Shown here: positions 23,601 to 36,532 of the stretch, in pieces
Numbering within the stretch: the first letter of the stretch is position 1
Layout of the letters: every line of letters begins with the position of its first letter
DNA from: Hepsetus odoe
Taxonomy: Eukaryota; Chordata; Actinopteri; Characiformes; Hepsetidae
Reading direction: 5' to 3'
Length of the DNA: 64,000 bases
NCBI GenBank assembly: GCA_017165825.1
Contig: CM029387.1
Location: 10,743,535 to 10,807,534 of the forward strand
Notes under the pieces: model-generated
What the model was told of the DNA's origin: nothing
The model's database searches: none
The model's input: the letters and a program-made list of their open reading frames with translations, nothing else
Made by a program: the position numbers and the translations under genes

Positions 23601-26600
23601 GAAAGGCAGCGGACAGCAGGTAGAGTTCTGAATGTGTTGGATGTTTTAGGAAGGAATTTTTGTGCTCACAAGAAGGCTTGTTTTTTTAAAAAGTTAAAAA
23701 ATGAACTACATTGTGGCTGTAAATTATACAGATGAACCTATGAACATTCTTGCCACCGTGTTTTGTGGTGATATCTTGAGTATTTTTGTTTAAACACTGC
23801 ATGTCAAACAAGCTTAAATTTAGTATTTTAAATATATGTTTTTTTATTTAAATGTATGGTCCTGTTACACCTTGTCACTTCATGTGACTAGTATCTGGAT
23901 TGTGATCAGATTTTAGCCACATGCATTGACACTTGGTAGTCATGTGTTTTGGCTCAGCCTACCTTAAATCCAGTGATGACTCATTGGTGTGGTAAAATGT
24001 AAATATGCTTGTATACAAAAACCAATCGCTAGTGTTGCTCCACCTTTTTCCAAAAAAAAAAGCAAATAATTCAGAATTAAAATAACTTTAAAGGAGCAAC
24101 CCATGAACTAGAGCCAGCAATGCTTTAGAATATAACAGCAATATTAAGTTTTATTCAAACAGTAGTTGGAGGCACTGTCACAGTGGTGGGAGTGGTTTTG
24201 ATCGCTGAATAAGTCAGATGTATTTACGGTGCTTAAACCTGCCACTACTATGTCTTGGGCCTGCTACAGAATGACAGTATGAGCGATCTGATTTATTGGT
24301 TTTAAATGTATCAAAACATAAATTTTGGTATGGCTTGGCCACATCAAGTATTTTGAGGATCCAGATATATCTGGAAGTGATCAGGTTATAATAGGGACTT
24401 TGTGTTTGTTGAAGGCTGCAGTAAACACACTGGTAAACACAGTGCAGTACTACTCTGAATATAGTGCATCAGCACTTAACTAGTGGTGATTTATACCAAT
24501 AGATTAAGCAAGATACCTGTTTCATCACTGTTCCCCTGATGTTGGAAATAGCTGCTGAATTCTCCGCTTACATGTGTGGGGTTAAATGCAGAGAAGAATT
24601 TTGTTGCCATGGTGTCTTCATAATGACAAAATAGTCCCATTCACTTTACTTAAGTTAGTTTCTTAACTGAGCCTGACAGAGTGTAATTAGTCGTCTTTTA
24701 TGAATGTAAATCGAAGAGATGTAACAATTTACGAAATGCATTATTTGTTGTAGTACAGGGGTGTCAAACTCAATCGCACATAGGACCAAAACTCAAGGCA
24801 CACTTGAGGTCATGGGCTGAAAAGGATAAGCATTTCTTGAACAGACTAAAACTAAATGTTTTTTGAACATGAATATGAATCGAAACACATGATGCAATGT
24901 TATTACAAAATAAATGAATTTGAACTCTCCATAAAAATATCTTGTATTTATACATTTTCAAAATGCTGCATAAAAATCAGAAATTTTAATAAACTGTGCT
25001 TTTAGCAAAAGTTAAAATATCAAATTTTCCATTTTCTTTGCTCTCATGCCATTTTGTCAGAGCTGGATGCTTTGTATCTTGGCAACAAATCTGTGTATGG
25101 TTGGCCATTATTAGGGGCTTGCTTTGACTTGAAATTAGGGTTGTATACATCAACAGACGCTTGATTGATCTGACATAATTGATATGGGAATGATAGGTAG
25201 CCTATTGTTCGGTAAAGCAGCTGTTCTTCATAATGTGATTTGTAGTTTGTGTTATCGGCGCTTCACATTGCTGGATCATTTAAAAAAAAAAAAAAAATTT
25301 ATTTAGATTTCGTGGGCTGGATATAATTGTACACCGGGCTGGATGAGTTTGACATACATGGTGTATTACGTTTTTGATTACTGCATTTACATTAGCATTT
25401 ACAACAGTGTGCTTTAGTAAAACTGCTTTACATTAATGATGTTTTAATTTTAGTGAACATCAGGCTTGTGACATGTCATCTTGCGTTGTCCTTGATATCT
25501 TGGCAACTCCAATCCACACCTGAGAGAAATTTGAATTATAAATTCATTGAACTCTGTTTGCAGTCTAGTGCTCGTCTTTTGCGACAAAGTTCCCATGGCT
25601 GGAATAAAGAAAACTAAACTCTGATTCATTAATGGGGTTTTATAGTTAATGCATTGGTTCAGGGCACAGCTGATGGTATGTGTTGCAGACAACTAAATGA
25701 TGTTTAGAGCAGAGGTACTCCTATGCCATGGGGTACCCAATTCTGATGCTGCCAGGAGTATAATTGAATTGTTAAGTCAAACCCAGATATTCTGTGCTTC
25801 TCCATCCTATACCAAGATGGCCACAGATATCACAAACGCAGGATTTTTGCTCTGGTCCTTGAACTTTTATCAACATTTAATGTTGTCTATCACTCACATG
25901 TTTTACTTCTTACCTAATCCATTAGGTTATTGTTAATGTTCACCTGAATTGTCAGTTTTGAGACTGTGAGAGCATGATTTTTGGGTTCTATGTTAAAGAT
26001 TTTGAAATCTTATTTTTAAGAGAATGAATTGGCGACATTACTGATCCATTTTCCAGTGGTATTCTTTTAGCTATGGGGTTTTGGGTTGGAGGGGTTGATT
26101 TATCATTATGGCATTCACTTGGTTGCTTATAATACATTAGCAATAGTGTGGGCAAATAAAAGTATCCCAGAATTGTTTAAATAATCAAGATTAATGGCAG
26201 CTGACCATTGGTGATTAACCCTTGGAAGTTTTGGAGGGTTTTGTCTTGGCTTTATTTTTTTAAATATGAAACCTTTCCTTCTGAGCATTGAAACAATGAC
26301 TTATTCCCCTTTGCTCCTCAGCTCGTGACTTTGCAGGAGGCAAAACTCCTTTTGAAGGAGGATGATGAGTTGATCAGGGAGGTGTATGAGTACTGGAGCA
26401 AGAAAAGGAAGTCTTGTCAGAGCGGATCCCTCATTCCGACTGTCAAACAGGAGAAACGTGATGGTTCTAGCACAAATGATCCCTATGTGGCCTTCAGGCG
26501 CAGAACTGAGAAAATGCAGACCAGAAAGGTGAGATCAGAGATCTACAAAATGGTTTGTTAACTCGGGTTGTCTATTGTTTATTAGCTTCATGCTTATATC

Positions 26601-29600
26601 TTTATTAACATCACTGATTCCTTGCTTCTATTTTCCTCCAGAACCGAAAGAATGATGAGGTTTCATATGAGAAGATGTTGAAGTTGAGGAGAGATCTGAG
26701 CAGAGCTGTCACCATACTTGAGATGATCAAACGACGTGAGAAGAGCAAACGAGAACTCCTGCATCTCACCTTGGAGATAGTGGAGAAAAGGTGAGCATAC
26801 TTATTCACTCTAACAGATAAATCGTTGCAGCCAGTAGATGAATAAAAGGGATGAGCTTGACCTGGTAAAATGATGCCTTTAGCCTAAAACAGTAAGAATG
26901 TTTAATTGAATAGAATTTTACAAAAGTGAAGAGCAGTTGCAGTGCATTTGTAAGGAATTTCAGTAAATGTTCAGATAAAATGTGAATTAATTTTATTAAT
27001 TTGTCACCCCTCTTCCAGGAATGGCATGGCTGATTTTGGTGGCGAGGTAATGGCAGAGGTTTTAGCTCAGAGGGCACTGGAGAAGCCAGTGATTCCTCTC
27101 ATCCCCATCACCAACAGCAACCAATACAGACATGCAGAGCATGACCGTGACTACAAGAGCAAGGTACACATTCCATCAGAAAAGTAATATGCACATAACC
27201 TACTGACTTGAACATTCTGTTAACAATCAGCAGAAATCCGGATTTAAAGAGTGATTTTAAATAAGTCTACTCACTGGATAAAGAATAGCTTTATGTATAC
27301 TGTTATAACATTAACACTATTACATGGTGGCCAGCTATGACAAAAAAAATTCTGTCATCTTATGTAGCATATTAGCAATACAGCTGAAGCCCAGTTTCCA
27401 CCACCTGCTTTATAATGCTATAATAACATGACGAACCCCCTTCCATGCGTTTGTATGCATCCATTTAGGTGGATAAGCCAGAAGTGGTCCGTCAAAAGAG
27501 AAAATATGAGAAAAGGCCAAAACCATTGCCACTGGCTGGCTCTCATCACTCCAGCCCTGCGGTCTTCAATACTAAAGACCTCAATCAGTACGATTTTCCG
27601 AGCTCAGATGAAGAGCCATACTCACAGGTATTCCCAACCTTCAAAACATGCTCTACAGGCATTTTCCATGTGACTTAGCTACATCAGACAGGTCCATACA
27701 CAAAGCCAAACAGCAGTCTTTATCTACTTTTATTTTTTCAGCTCTTTTCTGGCTCGTCAGAGGCTGAGGAGGAAAATGACCCTGATGGTGTGTTTGCATT
27801 CAGGAGAAGATCTGGCTGCCATTACCATGCTGTGAGTATCATTTTGCATTATGTACTTTTTTGAATGGACAGAACCATAAACGATATTTGTCATGTATGT
27901 GAAGCTTTATTCTTTATTGCTATCACCTCTCTTCCCAACCATTCAGGTGCGTGAGGGACACACCGGTTCCTGGCCTTGGTCAGATCCTGCTGAGGGGGGT
28001 TTAGGAGACCTTCGTTTCCGATACTCCCTCACAACACTCACATTACCGCAACGATGTATAGGGTTGGCAAGACGGCGGGTTGGGAGAGGAGGCAGGTGAG
28101 GCTCACACTCATCCCTGTTTAAAGTTCACTGTCAAAACGTTACAGAGCTAATATTATACTTAAGTAGCCTTTGGTGAGTTGTGGGAGTTGTTCATAGGTC
28201 ACTATGTGGGAACTTTATTTTGAAGTGCATCAAGTGTTGTTTCTCAAATTATTTTAGTTTTTATACTGCTCTTGCCAGTACCTTTTTAAATACTGTTTAA
28301 ACATGTTTAGGATTTTGCTGGACCGAGCCCACTCTGAATGGGATGTTGCTTATCACGGGATGGACCAGGATTCTCTTGCATCCCCTGCTCCCTCACCCAC
28401 CCACCAGCATTTTACTATGGATACCTCACATACCTTTGTCAGTACCTCCTCGTCTGCCTCGGCACCTTCGTTTTCACCCTCCACGTCCTCACCAAACCTC
28501 TCACAGATTCTACGGAATATCAAAGCCAGACGTTGGAGGCACTTCAGACCCCGACCAACCCATCCCAACGACCCTGACGGCCAGCCTGGTTTGGCAAGGC
28601 GACGTGGCCGTGGCTATCTTATCCAGCCAATCAATGCGCTAATACGAAATCGGACCCCACGGCGAATGCCAGCCCCACCACCAACGCCTGGTTAGTAAAA
28701 CAATTTAATTTACGTATAGTACAAATGTATCACAGGGCTCAAAATTCTCAATAAAAATTCACATTCTCCTTTTATTGAAGTACAATGTGAACAACATGGT
28801 TTCCCCTGGTTATAAAGTCTTCAAGGAGGGGAGTTCGCACTCATCATTTTGTGGGGCATAACTGAAAAGATTAACATTTTGTTTGGTTTTATTTTTTTTA
28901 TTTATTTTTTTGCTTAATGTTCTACTGCATTTTATGTTTACTTTTTTTTTTTTTTTTTTTTACACTTGTATTTGATTACTTCATAAGTTGTCAATAGTTA
29001 TGCCCTATGTTTGGTAATAATTTTATATATTTTTAAATACAGTATTTCACAAAATCCTGTTTCACACTCTCTAGTGCCTTTGTGTTGTATTGTCATCCAC
29101 TACCTGTAGTGCAGTCCACTCTAGTTCTTCTCTGGGGCAATGTCATTTTTATTTTTATTTATTTATGTACTTAGTAATATCAATTTTAAATCATAAAATA
29201 CATAAAGAAAGGAAGGCCCAATCATAGTTCTTTAAGGCTGCCTCCCTGGAGTTTTACTTTTAGCATGCCTTTTAAATATTCAGATGCTTCTGAATGCCTT
29301 CGTTAACTGGGAAAGGTAAGAGTTGATTTAATCAGATCTTTTAACTGTATGGCACACCAGGGACATGGTTTCACTGATAGAATAAGTAAATGATTTCATA
29401 CATTAAAATGAAATTTGTTGACAAAACAACCAAGTTCATTTAGTGGGTTTCATGCTATGAATCATTAGAAGTTTCCTGAGTTAATGTTTGCTGCCAAGAT
29501 ATTAACTTCTTCTATGTGTTTTAGTGTTCACAGCTGAGCAGTACCAGCAGCATCAGGAGCAGCTGGCACTAATGCAGAAACAGCAGTTGGAGCAAGCACA

Positions 29601-31461
29601 GCAACAACAAAGAGCCAATGCAAATACACAGGTGAGGTGTTTGTGTTTTTATTTTTTTTTGTTTTTTTTTTTTTTTATTAGCAAAGGATAATGAGCACAT
29701 ACATGACCCTTCTCTATTTACACGTATTGTGCTAAATGCTTTAGCAGTGTGGTTTGAAATGCTCAGTGTGTGTGTGTATAATAACCCTTTAATTCAAACC
29801 AGACCAAACAAATGCAGCCAACCTTGTACCTAATCCATTGTCTTTGAGTCAGTTGTCTCAAACTTTATTTTTTTTCTTCCTCTTTTCTCTCCCCTCTTTC
29901 AAAGCCCATCATGTTAGAAAGAATCTGATGTTGTAAAAGGAGTTGATCTGTAACTGCTCTTTACTAGGGATGCTAGATCATTAGATTTTGCACAAAAAAG
30001 GACCAGATCCATATACAGTAGTGTCTTCAAAGTGTTAGTAAGGAATGCATTAACATTAACAGGATCAGTAATTTTAGATTTGTTAATTTAGAATTTTGAA
30101 TGGAATTTTTGGAATCCATTTTACTGTTTGCATTTTATGTGAATCTTTGTTAAACAGTACAAAACTGGAGTATTTGATGGATTAACTGTTTGGAAAATGA
30201 AAGTTTTTTTTCTTTTGTTTTAGGGTTTATCATCTAAGATTTTGGACTCTGCAAGTGCGCAATTTGCCGCTTCTGCACTGGTGACTTCAGACCAGCTGAT
30301 GGCACTGAAGAGCAAAGAGGAAGGAGGTCTGGGAGTTGGAGTCAATGGCGTTGTATCGGCCTCAGGTGCGAAGTTGTAGCTGCTTTCAGACAAAGAATGA
30401 AATACTGGTACATAAAATTGAGTTGCTAGTGTTTTAAATCATAATTTGGTTAATCATTTTGTTGGTTAATTTGTATGCTATTGCTTTATCTGACAATTTT
30501 GTAGTGCATGGGCCATCCGTCCCAGCTCAGAGGGCTTTTCACCCTCTTTTGTCTGTCATAAGAACCTGAATATGTAACGTGAGCTAGGCACTAGAAAATA
30601 AATCAAACCTTAATATTTTGTTGACTTTATACAGATTCTGAAATGGTACAACATTTTAATGATATTTGGGGCAGTGTGTCAAGAAGTTAGTTTTTGGCTT
30701 TTTTTGAGGACTTGTTCCTAAAACTTAATAAAAAGGCTAACCTATGCCATTGGACCTGAAGTTGTATTATAAGTTTGTAATTTTTAAAAAATTAAATTTT
30801 CATGTCTGTCTTCAGGAGTCTACAAGGGCTTGCACCACACAAGCACAACATCCGCCAGTCCCACCCCCTCTAATCACCAGTGTGACGCCCCTACCTCCAC
30901 TTCCAACAACGGAACCTCCTCAGCCAATCATGTTGGCTCTGCCAGCCCTGCCCCTGCACAAGCGCTATTGGCAGGGGCTGTGAGAGTAGGCATGCCAACT
31001 CCAGGGGCAACGCTGAATGTGCGGCACCTCCAAAGGCAGCTCACAGTCCCAGCCTCTGCCCTCAAACTCGCTGCCAACGCCAACCGACAGATCCCGAAAG
31101 TTACTACAGGTTCAACCACTCTTGACATGGGGACCAGGTAAGATACTGCATGAGTGTGTGAATGAGCAATGAAACATGGAGGAAAGACTTGAGACTGGAA
31201 GGGCATAGGTTCAGGTTTTCCCTTTCTCACATACGTTTCATTCCAGCTCTTCAGGTGACGATCAAATCCTACAGCAGTAATCATGCTTCACCATATTACT
31301 GTCTTTAGACACTGACCTGTAGAACTGGACATGGAACCAAAGCTCAGGAAGATTATAATTTTTGTTTGTTCTCTGTCCATTGTTTTAGGGAAAACCACGA
31401 TCAAGAGAAGCCCACATTGAACAGTATAACAGAAAACACAGTAGCCATGGAGGTTACGTAG
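20662..31461 (+). CDS. epc1: Enhancer of polycomb homolog 1
   Basis: EPC1 is the scaffold that ties the TIP60 (KAT5) acetyltransferase module into the NuA4 complex in the nucleus and takes part in transcription and DNA repair. Fourteen coding exons: 20662-20814, 23041-23200, 23474-23619, 26322-26528, 26642-26790, 27019-27163, 27469-27627, 27742-27831, 27947-28095, 28311-28690, 29525-29631, 30224-30365, 30816-31137, 31389-31461. All phases match, giving 793 aa (human about 836). The N-terminal EPcA region begins MSKLSFRARALDASKPLPVF and includes DYDLDSDDEAFVTKL and LQFEEMIDRLEKGSGQQ. A middle section carries basic and Ser/Pro-rich parts (exon 10, residues about 453-580) and a Gln-rich stretch (exon 11, QYQQHQEQLALMQKQQLEQA). 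The end NTVAMEVT is diagnostic for EPC1. The start is the first ATG after the promoter. I cannot tell epc1a from epc1b. Confidence 0.96.
21923..22379. repeat. 457-bp direct repeat, copy 2 (epc1 intron 1)
   Basis: Second copy of the repeat at 19069-19525, same orientation, now inside epc1 intron 1. Its left edge follows ctagcggagtggtg and its right edge precedes gtctgtgcttagaagg; neither flank matches copy 1. Near-identity points to a recent copy event or a fault in the assembly. Confidence 0.9.
24543..24650 (+). mobile_element. HAmo-like SINE 3' fragment
   Basis: Only the 3' part is present: ggggttaaatgcagagaag, then ttttgttgcc and aatgacaaaatagtcccattcactt. The tRNA-like head is missing. 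It lies in epc1 intron 3. Confidence 0.55.
24756..25360. mobile_element. hAT-type non-autonomous element
   Basis: The left end CAGGGGTGTCAAACTC at 24756-24771 and the right end GAGTTTGACATACATG at 25345-25360 are imperfect inverted repeats (12 of 16 pair). The ends fit the common vertebrate hAT pattern CAGGGGTGTCAAACTC. The flanking 8-mers ttgtagta and gtgtatta agree at 6 of 8 bases, consistent with an aged 8-bp target duplication. About 605 bp, no transposase frame, inside epc1 intron 3. Confidence 0.65.
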
Positions 31462-32351
31462 CCCCACCAGCCCTGTACACCCCCCACCCCCACCCTCCCT
31501 CCACCCCGACACTGGGGCATCTACTCTAGGTGCTGTGCATCGTAGTGACGCTGTGTTTCCATGGCAACCGTTGGGACTTTACTGCAATGCTTGTCTTTTT
31601 TTTTTTTTTTTTTTGTTACTGTTTAAAAAAATATCAGCATCTGTAAATTATGAAAAGGCATTTATTCTATGTACAGTACTACATATTTGTAATATGGCCC
31701 TTTGTATATAACATTACTTGAATACAGAAATTGTTCAGTTGTGATGTTTTGCACTTGGGGGAAAAAATTAGAAAAAAAAAGACTAACTGCGACTTTGTTA
31801 GAGTGAATGTTGGGGTGTATGTACGTATGTGAGGTGTTGGTTTTTGTGTGAGAGAGAGAGAGAGACATCACATGCATGGTGTAAAAACCTGCTGTTTTAT
31901 CTATTTATTGTGAGGTGTTTACAGGATTTTTTTTTTTTTAATACACTGTAACCTCTTGGGTTTCCGTGCGTGTGGGTGTGGGTGTCTGTGTGTAACCGTT
32001 TTATGTGAAAGTTTCTTGTGAAAAGATGCAGGGTTTTTGCTCACTCGTTTTCTCTTCCCTAGTTACGTACCACAATCGACTCCTTTGCATCATAGTCATC
32101 CGTCTCTTGCCATTCTCAAAGATCCTGAGACATGTGTATGAAGCCTCCAACCTACAGCTGCTCCCTCCCTCTTAAAGCACTATTTTTTATTTTTATTTTT
32201 TGTTAATTTTATAATCAAAGCTGCTCCCCACCCACCCCCCTCTTTTTTGTGATTTAGGTGAGAGAGGAATTGCTCTCGTTGGAATCACACCATCTGTGTC
32301 TTTTTGAAGACTTGATTGTACGCTCCCTGTGTTGAGGTTTCAGGCCCCTGG

Positions 32352-32385
<34 letters not shown>

Positions 32386-32785
32386 GGCTGGTAACTAAAG
32401 GATAAAAGGGAGAGGACTGCAGTTAAATCTTTGTATGCATCATCATTCCACTTTGTATGAAAAATGCGAACAAAAGGATGTTTTTTGATTGTTTCCTTTA
32501 AGAATTCTCCAGAGCCACCAGACGTTGTGGTGCCTTCCTTTGGGAACTGCGTGAGCTCTCTTCCGTGAAGAGGATGGTACTTCACAAGGCTACTTTGAGT
32601 TGTTCTTTTGTATGTACCACAATCTGAATGCCCATTCCAAGGCATAATCAATCCTTTTTTGTTTCTTTGTTTTTTGATGTTCTCTCTCCTTCCCTAGTCC
32701 CACATGCAAGATTGAATTCTTGGAAGAAAAAAAAAATTACCACGTATGAAGAAAATTGTTAAATAAAGCCAGGGCATTACGTGTT
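31462..32785 (+). other. epc1: epc1 3' UTR and polyadenylation site
   Basis: Sequence after the epc1 stop contains several T-runs (31595-31614, 31929-31939, 32350-32384), a GA-rich run near 31853-31865, and AATAAA at 32762-32767. This supports a 3' UTR of about 1.3 kb ending near 32785. Confidence 0.65.
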
Positions 32786-32789
32786 TGAC

Positions 32790-34640
32790 CAGCACAACCC
32801 CCTCTCTCTCTCGCTCTCTCTCTTTCTTTTAATGTCCGCTAAGAACATCAGTCCAAAGGGCACTGGAAATAACGAAGTATTTTACAGCAATGGAGAATAT
32901 TAGAGAAATGGAGTTTAGCTCATTTAGGATGTTAGACTCTTGGTTTTTGCATTATTGTCTAGGACACCAAAAATCCTCCTTTTGAGAAATTATTCAGGCA
33001 TCAACATACACTGTGCTGGTCATAATCATCAGCGAGGTTTTTGAGCGTTTGTAGGCCCCAAGCCCCAAATTATGGCGCCCCTCACCCACCCAGATCATTT
33101 TCTTTTGTATGCAGTAATAAAACAGTAATTGAGATCATGAAAAGCTCTGAATAATCTCTGTGAGATAACAATCTAAAAGAGGCCTCATTCATATGACTGC
33201 ACTGCTCAACCTGCGCTCATTTTCTATCATTTTAGTTCAGAGAGGATGCTGGGGCAGTTTTACTCTTGGTCAATCTGTACAGCAGGAGTTACACACCACT
33301 TGAGCACTAGATTTAAATCCACAAACAGTCTCTGCTTATCGTTTGAATGCATTATTTAACTGAACAATATTTAATTCCAAAAAAATACAGATTTCCAGAG
33401 TTTTAAAACTTGCCATTTGAGTTTCCCCTGGAGTGTGATGGTCGTATTGAAGCAGATATTTCACATCCCTTCGGACTGTCCTCCAGTTAATATTCAACCT
33501 CTTTCTGTAAATGACTAACAATCTTAACTTTCTGTGGAGGGAAAAGCCAGTTTAAAAAAGAATCTGCACAACTGAACTTATTTCATGTGAACAAAGTGAT
33601 TCAAAGTGGTCTGTTGTAAAATGTGCCATTCTACACAAACGTGCAGAGTCCAAATTTTTCAGCTTGTGATAAGAACCAGACATCTGAAGTATACATAAAT
33701 GCTTTCATACAGAAAATTGTTCCATAAAATGTTCTGTCCAAGGGAATGCACAAAACTATTTTCTAAATAAATTCAGGGCAGGCCGCTCTGTGCACGTCAG
33801 ATGTTGTAAAGCCAGCACCAAGAATGAACCTGTAACTTAAAACATGAAACATGCAATATCATACATGCCATACATGTCACACCACCAGAGTTAGATGGCA
33901 AATAAAATGGTAACATTTGTGTTGTAAACATAACCCCAGCTTCCTACAACCACCACTGTAAAATCTGCACGTCTCAGTGTTGGACGATTTATTGTAATTT
34001 ATTATTGTGATACAGGACATCACAATATGTCTCACTGTGCTTTTCTGAAAACACTGTGAAATGTACCTAAAAAAAAACGTATCATTTCAAAGAGAAGTTT
34101 TGTTTAACTGGATTTAATTCAGCACAGTGTGAAATGTTGAATAAAAATCATTTGTTCTCAGTTTTTGACAGTTCTTTTTAAATATATGGCTCATTTTTGT
34201 CCAATCCAACTTACCACATATTTTTCTTATATTTCTGTTGTAGCACATTTTACCAATTTGAAAGACTTTGTTCACATCACATCTCAGGGATTCTAATAAG
34301 CAGAGGTTTTGGCACTGTCTGTCTAACCTGGGTCTTCGTGCAAGAGCAGTCAGACTGAGCGTTAGATTATTCTTGGGCATGTAAGGAAACACCATTTACA
34401 CAATATAAATTTGTAAAGAAGTGAAACCACTCACTGCTATTACACACACAGACAGCATATTTAAAGACAAGCTTTGTTGCATATCCTTGGCATGTCGGTG
34501 ATCCATGCAAACTACAGTCTTCTGGGCCTGAACTACAGAAATTCTTGATTTATGTGTCACTTCTGAGAAAAATGCCACTTGGATGGCTTCCACTGATTTA
34601 GAACAGCCTACCAGACACCTCGCTCTAATATTCATGTGCG
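32790..34640. other. Gap between epc1 and the phosphatase gene, including its 3' UTR
   Basis: No coding exons are seen. On the minus strand AATAAA hexamers at 33998-34003 and 33988-33993 could end the phosphatase transcript, giving a 3' UTR of about 650 nt. The two genes then converge tail to tail with about 1.2 kb between their ends. Open frames here do not resemble known proteins. Confidence 0.5.
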
Positions 34641-35153
34641 TCAAACATTCAGACAGTACTGATGGGCGCATGTTTGCCCCATAGCCTCGGGCAATACTCC
34701 TTGGGAGGTCGCCACCATCCTTACACTGTTACAGTGCCGCAGTCGGTGCTCGTACTCCAGCAGCTGCCTCCAGAAGCCAGCGTTGGGCCGGATGAACGGC
34801 CGGGCCTCCAGAACACACTGGTGCGCTTGCAGCAAAGAGAGCCCTAAATTCTTTACGAGGAAGGCCATGACGAGTGTTGGAGATCTGCTCCTACCTGCAG
34901 CACAGCACACCAAGGTGCTTCCACTAATGTTCTGCTGGATTCGCTCTGCCAAGCTGTCGAAATACTGTGCAAGAGGTGCATGTGGTTCATCCTGGATGGG
35001 AACCTGCACAAACTGGATACCAACAGGCTCCGGAATCAGTGGCTCATCTGAGATGAGAACCAGTAGACTCACACGTCTGCGGGCAAGAGCAGTGGGGTTA
35101 ACTGCCTCAGCACCGCTTAGGTAGAGAGAAGGTGTGATCTGGGAGATCACCAT
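34641..35153 (-). CDS. Atypical dual-specificity phosphatase, DUSP14/18-like
   Basis: Small cytosolic phosphatase of the DUSP family, which removes phosphate from Tyr and Ser/Thr. Single exon, 170 aa, ATG in a strong context (CCATGG). It starts ISQITPSLYLSG, the usual opening of DUSP14/18/21. The general-acid loop VPIQDEPHAPLAQYFDS keeps the Asp and matches DUSP14. The active site reads LVCCAAGRSRSPT: Cys and Arg of C-X5-R are present, but the invariant His before the nucleophile is Cys. The downstream RPFIRPNAGFWRQLLEYEHR and SVRMV...GVLPE also match the DUSP14/18 C-terminus, whereas GRSRS is more like DUSP28. The exact orthologue is therefore uncertain. A non-coding first exon may end at a GTATAC donor near 36533 (-), with the acceptor just before 35170. 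It converges with epc1. Confidence 0.85.
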   Translation of the reverse strand: MVISQITPSLYLSGAEAVNPTALARRRVSLLVLISDEPLIPEPVGIQFVQVPIQDEPHAPLAQYFDSLAERIQQNISGSTLVCCAAGRSRSPTLVMAFLVKNLGLSLLQAHQCVLEARPFIRPNAGFWRQLLEYEHRLRHCNSVRMVATSQGVLPEAMGQTCAHQYCLNV

Positions 35154-35174
35154 GGAGTCTGGATCTTAAATAAA

Positions 35175-35220
35175 CGAATGAATGAATGAATGAATGAATG
35201 AATGAATGAATGAATGAATG
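35175..35220. repeat. (GAAT)n microsatellite
   Basis: About eleven tandem GAAT units lie directly upstream of the phosphatase start codon region, within its probable 5' intron or leader. Confidence 0.9.
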
Positions 35221-35485
35221 CCCTGAAACACCACAGAAGTGGTTATACCAAACACTGTCTGAAATAACTGCATAAGGAAATAAATACGTAGGACAGGGAA
35301 TCCTTTCTACTTTTTTTGAAGTTAGTCCCTGTACTGAGGAAACAGGTAGAATTTAGGCTGGGCTTTAAAAAAAGGCTGAAGGGCAGAGTACTGTAATAAA
35401 CTATTCCATTATCAAGGATCATTTACTGGTTTTGACTTTAGAAATCACAAAGCAATGGTATTATCTTTAGTGCTGGAACCAAACA

Positions 35486-36169
35486 ACAGACCCACCCTGC
35501 AGACCACACCATAGAGACCGCCACACGACAGACTACACCCTACAGACCACACACAACAGACTACACCCTACAGACCACACCCTGCAGACCTCACACGACA
35601 GACTACACGCTACAGACTACACCCTACAGACCACACACAACAGACTACACTCTACAGACCACACCATAGAGACCTCACACGACAGACTACACGCTACAGA
35701 CCACACCCTGCAGACCACACCATAGAGACCTCACACAACAGACTACACCCTACAGACCACACCCTGCAGACCTCACATGACAGAATACACTCTACAGACC
35801 ACACCCTGCAGACCACACCATAGAGACCTCACACGACAGACTACACCCTGCTGACCACACCATAGAGACCTCACAATAGAGACCTCACTCTACAGACCAC
35901 ACCCTGCAGACCTCACACGACAGACTACACTCTACAGACCACACCATAGAGACCTCATACGACAGACGACACACGACAGACTACATTCTACAGACCACAC
36001 CCAGCAGACTACTTCCTGCAGACCACACATGACACTACACCCTACAGACCACACACGACAGACTACACCCTACAGATCTCATACCATACAGTCCACACAT
36101 ACAACAGACAACACCCTACAGACAGCATCCTACAGAATACACACCACTGACATCCTAAAGACCACACAT
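35486..36169. repeat. Minisatellite with CAGACYACAC core
   Basis: About 680 bp of short, variable units of roughly 11-15 bp built on CAGACCACACC, CAGACTACACC, GAGACCTCACAC and linking CTA/CTG/ACGA triplets. Higher-order groups such as ctacagaccacaccctgcag recur. On the plus strand the tract is very poor in G outside the CAGAC/GAGAC cores. It lies between the phosphatase coding exon and its possible first exon. Confidence 0.85.
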
Positions 36170-36532
36170 GCTCTGGCTATCAGGTTTTATTTCACAAAAA
36201 TAAACCTTCACCTGTTCAGACCTGGAGTCCTGATTTAGTCTGCTGAGCTGAGCCTCAGTTTAGGACAGAGCTCACGGCAACGCAAGAACAGCAGATTTAA
36301 GCTCAACACCCCGAATCACACCGAGCAAGTCAAGTCTGACTTAAAACAATTCATCACAGGCTGCTGGAAAACGGCAGAGAATAATCAGCCATGAATAAAC
36401 ATGTGAAACTGAACCTAGACTAGACTAGAAACCTAGACTAACAACACAACAGTCGACACTGACAGCACTTCCTTCTATTCACATCATTAATCTGGAGATT
36501 ACTTCTGTTTAACAGCTCAGGTGTGAAGTGTA

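Noticed and set aside
34114..34671. Two minus-strand frames of about 90 aa after the phosphatase stop
   Set aside because: They lie in the probable 3' UTR, overlap the end of the phosphatase gene in another frame, and resemble no known protein.
34783..35124. 113-aa plus-strand frame opposite the phosphatase
   Set aside because: Antisense shadow of the real coding frame.
35486..36169. CRISPR-like array
   Set aside because: Repeats are short, irregular and without unique spacers, and the genome is a vertebrate. It is a minisatellite.
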